This document shows positions 58,286 through 64,000 of a stretch of DNA of 64,000 nt, in pieces. Under the pieces are notes generated by a model that had not been told where the DNA came from, searched no databases, and saw nothing but the letters and a program-made list of their open reading frames with translations. Where the stretch lies: the NCBI GenBank assembly GCA_033439795.1, contig JAUTDP010000010.1:1116001-1180000 (forward strand), given 5' to 3'. Made by a program: the position numbers and the translations under genes. Position 1 is the stretch's first letter. Every line of letters starts with the position of its first letter. Origin of the DNA: Sordaria brevicollis (Eukaryota; Ascomycota; Sordariomycetes; Sordariales; Sordariaceae).

Positions 58286-58964
58286 TTAAAAGATAATGAA
58301 GGGTGGCATGGGCACGTCCAAATGTTCTCCATTATCTTCGGACGTGTCCTCAACCAAAATTTCCGTGCTCTCGACTATCCGAGCAGGATATAAAGCGGAT
58401 GATCCAGTTCTTGTATCATCATGCTTCATATCCTGTTCTTCCAAGGACGTTAAGGTTGGGACGAGGTGCGCTGCCATTTCTTGTGGTCTTTGGGTGGTAT
58501 TGCTCCCATCGTTGGCCTCGACAGGGCGAAGGCGGGAGTACCAGGCCTGGGACTCGGTAACGTATGCGTCCACCCTCGCAGCTCTTGTCGTTTCGAACTC
58601 GAGTAAGTTGCTCACTGGAGTATCATGGGGAGCTGAGGTAGTCGGCGAGGTACTGGACGTGTGGGACAAACTGGCCAACCGTAACATCAGCAAGTGGGAT
58701 ACAGGACAAGCGAGAAGAAGGCTTAAATAGTTACATTGGTGGCTCTCCACCAGGAGTATTTGTCATGTTAGATGCCTGGGATGACCCATGACTTTCTCCA
58801 ACTCCTTCAGGAGCAGGTGTCTCTTGTGCCTCTCGAAGCGATGCAGTTTCGGATCTAGCAGTGAGGGTATGCTCGTCACTCGACTCTTGGTCATCGTGGC
58901 TCACGGCTACTGTATTGGATGTAGCGCCGGAGTTCGAGCGTGGGCTTTGCGTAGGAGTCGACAT
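58286..58964 (-). CDS. acidic Ser/Thr-rich protein of unknown function
   Basis: Two exons (58735-58964 and 58286-58670; 64-bp intron with GTAACT donor and GGCCAG acceptor) encode 204 residues from the first available ATG (MSTPTQSPRSNSGATSN). The chain is rich in Ser, Thr, Glu and Asp and is probably disordered. The only ordered-looking part is a helix near FETTRAARVDAYVTESQAWYSRLRP, cut here to about residues 105-130. There is no signal peptide, membrane segment or known domain. The two frames fit together exactly at the splice site, which supports a real gene. Function is unknown. Confidence 0.55.
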
Positions 58965-61900
58965 ATTGCTGCGAGAGCATGGATGCCGATACAATCTTGG
59001 TGTATATGTTTGTTCAAGAATCAAGTAAGGCTCTCCCGATGAAGGTGCCTGAGGGTATAGAAACAAAAACAAACTAAAATCATTTGAAGGAGAAGTTGGT
59101 AAATATGGAGGAAAGAGGTCTTTAAATATGAAAACGGTCCATCCAACGGACAGGAGAACAGAAAACACTCGACAAAGGCTAGTGGTTGGATGGTGGTTTC
59201 ACAAGAGAAGTGTTGGGATTCGTGGCATTGGGACATGGCGGCTTGATGGCATGCTCCCTGGGAAGGATTGCTTCCACCAGTATTCTACAGCGTCACAAAA
59301 GAGGGGGTCTTTAGCAACCGGGAACTGTTCCGATAGGGCTCGGTCCATAACCAAAAGGACGGGAGTAGACGTTGAATCTGACTTTGGAGGTTGTGTTGGG
59401 AAACGGGGACGTACTGTGTAAGCGAGACTGATGAGCAGAGGAATTAGCTTACCTTGTGGGCGGCATCTTCCTCCATCTGTTTCACACCGTCATCTCATAC
59501 CTTGCCTTTCAACTATGAGTGGTTGACGGCTTGATCTGCAAGGTGTAAAGGCGAGATAAGGCGACCGACAGAGTGGCATGTCTGCTAAGGCGTCGACTGT
59601 TGGGTTCGTGACGTGAGACAAATTATACCGTTCTCCGAATAAGTTACAACGGGAGCTTGATGTCTGGGTTTTTTGGAGACTCGGGGGAAAGATACGCTTC
59701 CTCCCGATCACAGTTTCCGAGTTATCATTTTGTTGAAACCCATGATTGCCGAATAAAAGTTTGAGATTGACCATCTTCACGAGGCAACTGTTGGGCAGAA
59801 CGGCAGACAGCTCATGATAACAAGGGAGGGGCGTAATTTCCGGCCATCGTCTGGGGCGGAACATCCCAGCTGCAGCACCGAGATGGTGGGTGGTCGTGTC
59901 GGGAGCGGCGTACATCCATCATGGACGGTCCCGTGTTTATTGTGACTCGGTGCTTCAAGAAAGCAAGTCCCATTCCAATCAGCTAGAATGGAGTTATACA
60001 AGACGACCGAGCCTTTGTTCAGAATTCACTTATCAAAAAACAAGTGTAAAATGACGTCCTCGTGTGGTATAATGAAACGGTGAAGGGTGAGGCCATGTCA
60101 AGTGTCTCGTACCAACTTGGGAGACACGATGATCTTTTGACCCATACTCTGTTATCGTCGAGGCTGGTACCATAATACAGCCAGAACGACCTGAGGAGCG
60201 GTTGTGGTGGCTCCCAGATCCTGGGTAAACGAGTGATCGGACAGGCAAAGATGCCATTTGTTTTTCCGCTAACAGTCCCACGTCCGCGGTCTCGGATTTG
60301 ACTAGTCTTGGATCAAGTTTCCGTATTATTGTAGATCCATTCTCGTTGAATTAAGCGGGCAAGAGGTCGTAAACTGCTTTCTTTGTAAAGGTACTGCGGG
60401 GCTTGAGATACAAGCAAGTGGCGCAAACTGTTCTGTCAAGCCTGGAAAATGGCATTGCTTTTCTGTTCTTCATAGGGCTATGGAGTAGTTCTGACGGGCC
60501 AGTTTCCAACTCATGTTTGGCCGCCACCGGGCAGCCGTTGTGATAGATGTGCGGGTGCCGAGGATCATGGGTTGGGAGTAGAAATGTTGGGGATAGCAAG
60601 TCCCTAGGAGGGTGCTCATCATATTCGGCTCCCGATATGTGCCACATCGAGCCCTTCTCGATGGTCATTTCTGCATTCTGACACTGGAAATCAGGCGAAC
60701 AACGATGGAGAAAATTAGAGCACCCCTTTCAGACTCACAGGGCGGCATAATGAAAGTTTGCTGAGGCAGTGTCGTCTTTGAGTTACCCTCACTCAGCCTC
60801 GAAGGATAGCGGGAAAGGATAAACGGACATAATTGACCAGCAAAGTCTACACATAAACCTAGTGTCTGATAAGCCCCTGGATTCTCGGCTCATCTGAGAG
60901 CAATTGGTAAGATCAACTCACCAGCAAATGAATAAGAAACGATTTCCTGTTGTTTGAATGCGCAACGAATCATAATACAAAGTCCCTATCGGAATTTTTT
61001 CCTTCTCGACGTCGTCCTGACCACCGCCGAATTTGACAGCAACATTTCGGGGAATTGTTGCGACATTCCCGGCCAAAGTTTCAGCTTCTCATGGATTTAG
61101 CAACAAATGAATCTGATCTTCGGTGAGACTGTAAATCAAGGCAGCAGCGCTTTTGATCTATATCGTTACCCAAGTGGTGATTTGCCCTCCTGGAAAAAGC
61201 GGATCATGTTGGGCCAAGAGTATCACAACCGCGATAGCAGGAGAGCGAGCAAAGTATTGGATGGTAACATGTCCACCATGGAGAGTTATCATAAAGGAGA
61301 GAGGCCGTCAGCAAGGCAACAAAGCTAACCTACGTGGCAGGAACAAGATTGGTGACAATAAGTCACCATCTAAGTAAGGCGGACACCGAGATACCCGTCT
61401 CCCCTGTTTCTGTTCCCGGTGAAGAGGTTTCCATATCGAACAAGAAAGCCTCGCGACGGAGAGTGGAGGGAATTCGACGACAGTAGATGTGCTATCATTT
61501 GTGACAGACGAAAAGAGGCCGGGAAGGATCGGGAGGCGAAAAGACAACGTTCAGGGCAGTGCACACACGAAAGAGCCGCCGTGGGACGAGCGCGTAGTGT
61601 AAATTGCTTGCTCACTACCGTTGACAGCCGGAAAGTAAGCCTCGTCGCAGAGACCGGGAACATTTCCCGGTGGTCTCAGATGCCCGCAAAGACAGACTGC
61701 CGTAACAAGACATGCCTTCAGGGAAGAGCAAGGACCAAGGACCAAGGAGGCCAAACCCAAGTCCCACTGGCCAGGTCGTGACAGTCTTGTGCGCCTAAAC
61801 GAGGCAAAGAAAGTGCATTTTCTCAACGAAGTGTAATGGGTTGGCGCGATATGATGTGATAGACCCCTAAGAAATAGAAGCGGTGTGCAAACATTAGGTT

Positions 61901-62597
61901 GTGGCGGAGGATGTGCTTTTGTGGAAATAAGTTGGACGTGGACGGACTGAGGACTGCGGTTCCAACTTATTCGACGGCCTTGGGTTCGGCCATGGCCCAA
62001 CGTTTGAACGTGTTGGAGGAAAGTGCAGCCCTCAGTGCCTTTCTACGGATGGCGGATCCATTCACCCCCATGAAGAAAAAGAGGGGAGATGAAACGCAAT
62101 AGCAAACTAGTTCAGCTGCTCTATACAGTCCTCAATGCAACATAGACGACCACAGAGTAGAATAGGATTGCATCTTGGATGCGCGAACATCCCGATCCAG
62201 CTGAAGCTGATGCACCATCAGGCCGCGATGGCGCCCGCAACAACCTGGAATGACTTGGTTTGGCCCCCATGATACTGCAAGTCATCCCGCGCAACATCCA
62301 CATTTGTTTTTACGGGGAAGGAATCACCACTATAATGATCTGCAATCCGCTGCACTGGGAGGGAAAGAACGAAGAATCGATGGGCAGCTGCGACAACCCA
62401 CACGCACGATGATGTGCGAACTATTCAGTTGGCATAACATAACGTATGGAGTGCATCGCTGAAAAAGGTGGCTGTTCGGGAACAGCGTAATATTGGTGGC
62501 TGGGAATGACAAGAAAAAAAGAGGGATATCTCAGTAACTAAATGACAAGAATTGAACATGAGGATGGGTTTCCCGATGGAAGCGATGAACGAAATGA
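58965..62597. other. gene-poor region with weak minus-strand ORFs
   Basis: About 3.6 kb. Besides the ORF listed at 60351-60668, a minus frame at 59490-59915 (141 codons, ATG start) and overlapping frames of both strands at 61419-62000 are possible but unsupported. No RNA gene or repeat is seen. Confidence 0.45.
60351..60668 (-). CDS. possible small protein, 105 residues
   Basis: An ATG-started frame beginning MTIEKGSMWHISGAEYDEHP. It has mixed, protein-like composition, a Pro/His-rich middle, and a CATC motif near the C-terminus. No known family, signal peptide or membrane helix is seen. It may be a lineage-specific gene, an exon of a larger one, or chance. Confidence 0.3.
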   Translation of the reverse strand: MTIEKGSMWHISGAEYDEHPPRDLLSPTFLLPTHDPRHPHIYHNGCPVAAKHELETGPSELLHSPMKNRKAMPFSRLDRTVCATCLYLKPRSTFTKKAVYDLLPA

Positions 62598-64000
62598 TCA
62601 TGCCGAACTAGTATGGGCAACGCCTGAATCGGCGTCGAGCGAAAGACCCAAAGAGTCCTCGAAATCCAAGTCCCTGAACTGACCATCCTCGACGACCCAA
62701 GGTTGCCCATCCTTCTTTGGCGTGTACAGCACCTCGCAGGCGCGACCGACAACCAAAAGCCCGGGTGGGCGGCTTCCTTCCTGTTCGATGGCCTGCTCAA
62801 CGTACCGAAGTGTTGTCCTGATCACGCGCTGATCAGGGCATGTAGCTCTCTCGATAACGGCACAAGGCGTATCAAGCGGCCACAAAGCCCGCTGCTTCTC
62901 GCCCTCCGAAACCTCCCCAAACCCATCGACCTCCTCGAGACGCGTCGTCAACTCCTTGACCAGTCCACCGATACGATGCAGCGCCATCAAGAACACGACC
63001 GTACGACTGCCGACAAACTCGGGCGGCACAGGCGGCTTGCCCTTCTTGCCCGTTCCAGTGCAAATGAGCACCTGATCCGACACGTCACGCTGGGTGGCGG
63101 GAATACCCGCAAACAGCGGCGCGCTCAAACTGCTCGTGATACCCGGCAGAACAACGACACGATCGCCGAGTCCGTGCTCCCGGAAGAAAGCGACCTCCTC
63201 GCCGCCGCGTCCGTAGATAAAGGGATCACCCTGCTTGAGCCGCAACACCGTCTTACCCGCACGAACACCCTCCAGAGCCTGCTCGAGCAGCTCTTCCTGC
63301 GCACGATCGGCGTTTCCGGGGAACTTGCGAGCGATAGAGACGGGCGTCCGACGCGGAATCATATCCAGAACACCCGAGGGAACAAGCTTGTCGGCGAGAA
63401 TCAGGTCGGCTGATTGAATGGCCTTGTATGTGGCCCGAGTGAGAAGATCTGGGTGGCCTGGGCCGCTGCCGGCGAGGAAGATGCGTCCCTTACGGCCATT
63501 GCTGGTTGTGCTGTTACCACCCTCGCTGGCGGTGCCAGGGGAAACCGGTTGTGGTGATGCCGAGGAACTGTCGCCGCTGAACCCGGGATATGCCTGGAGG
63601 ATGCTCTCCACGTCATCGTCGGTGATCTCCACCAGCTTCTTCAGCGGCCAGTACTCGCACACTTGCGCCAACCACCTCATGCGGCGCGTCTTCGCCGCCT
63701 CGGCCTGCACATCCAACTCGGTAACAAGTTTGTTAAACGTTGCCGACTGGTCGATGGAGTCGTCGACGCCCTCGTTCACCGCGGCGGCAATGGCGCTTTC
63801 CGCAGCAGTCCTGGCCTCCGCGTCCTCAGTAATGATTCTCCTCCTCACATCTCCAAGTCGGGCACACGCCGCTCCCAATCCCTTGGGCAGCGCTGAGGCC
63901 ACTTCTCTCCTGATCCTACTGGCCAGCTTGCAGCCCCGGCCATTGGTCGTGACACCAATCTGCAGAGGCCCGTCGACGTGGACGCTCAAGAGGCTGAAAG
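62598..64000 (-). CDS. met1: siroheme synthase, Met8-Met1 fusion (uroporphyrinogen-III C-methyltransferase), 5' end outside window
   Basis: The frame is open to the window edge, so the N-terminus is missing. About 465 residues are visible. The first part (GPLQIGVTTNGRGCKLASRIRR... ending RLGDVRRRI) matches the middle of Met8/CysG-N, the precorrin-2 dehydrogenase/ferrochelatase. After a linker, from about residue 168, comes a tetrapyrrole methylase: GRIFLAGSGPGHPDLLT, LKQGDPFIYGRGGEE, VLPGITSSLSAPLFAGIP, and a C-terminal PPGLLVVGRACEVL. It turns uroporphyrinogen III into precorrin-2 with SAM, on the way to siroheme, the cofactor of sulfite and nitrite reductases. The two functions are separate proteins in budding yeast and fused here as in bacterial CysG. 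Confidence 0.9.
   Translation of the reverse strand, partial: FSLLSVHVDGPLQIGVTTNGRGCKLASRIRREVASALPKGLGAACARLGDVRRRIITEDAEARTAAESAIAAAVNEGVDDSIDQSATFNKLVTELDVQAEAAKTRRMRWLAQVCEYWPLKKLVEITDDDVESILQAYPGFSGDSSSASPQPVSPGTASEGGNSTTSNGRKGRIFLAGSGPGHPDLLTRATYKAIQSADLILADKLVPSGVLDMIPRRTPVSIARKFPGNADRAQEELLEQALEGVRAGKTVLRLKQGDPFIYGRGGEEVAFFREHGLGDRVVVLPGITSSLSAPLFAGIPATQRDVSDQVLICTGTGKKGKPPVPPEFVGSRTVVFLMALHRIGGLVKELTTRLEEVDGFGEVSEGEKQRALWPLDTPCAVIERATCPDQRVIRTTLRYVEQAIEQEGSRPPGLLVVGRACEVLYTPKKDGQPWVVEDGQFRDLDFEDSLGLSLDADSGVAHTSSA

Overview
The window is nuclear DNA of a filamentous ascomycete, most likely a Neurospora-like member of the Sordariales. Genes are compact, with short introns of about 55-160 bp that have GT/AG ends and CTAAC-type branch sites. 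Housekeeping proteins are of fungal type. One AT-rich block carries the G:C-to-A:T scars of repeat-induced point mutation (RIP). No species name can be proved from the sequence alone.

Left arm, 1-16 kb, is gene-dense. It holds the 3' part of a Gemin2-like SMN-complex protein, an Spd1/Dif1-type ribonucleotide reductase inhibitor with a PCNA-binding box, ribosomal protein eS27 divergent from a phosducin-like CCT co-chaperone, a twin zinc-ribbon protein, a leucine-rich-repeat protein, EMC1 and a possible 85-residue gene. From 16.2 to 24.8 kb I find no convincing gene. This stretch has normal base composition and holds a 397-bp MITE-like element. A protein with an EST1/SMG-type DNA/RNA-binding domain follows at 24.8-27.2 kb.

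From 27.2 to 43.6 kb there is a second gene-poor stretch, with an 85-base T run. At its end is the most notable object: a complete but RIP-mutated PIF/Harbinger DNA transposon (39,050-42,825). It has 36-bp perfect terminal inverted repeats and a TTA target duplication. It keeps a DDE transposase readable in one frame on the plus strand and a Myb/SANT-like DNA-binding relic on the minus strand.

Right arm, 43.6-64 kb, is again housekeeping. It holds an OCH1-type mannosyltransferase, an ACSF2-like acyl-CoA ligase with a probable mitochondrial presequence, a small secreted six-cysteine protein, a short-chain dehydrogenase, a mitochondrial-type t6A dehydratase (Tcd1/2), an RNA 3'-phosphate cyclase, an acidic protein of unknown function, a weaker ORF and the 3' part of a Met8-Met1 fusion for siroheme synthesis. 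The genes do not form a cluster; they are independent units, some pairs sharing divergent promoters. Exon borders were set by eye from splice signals and reading frame.
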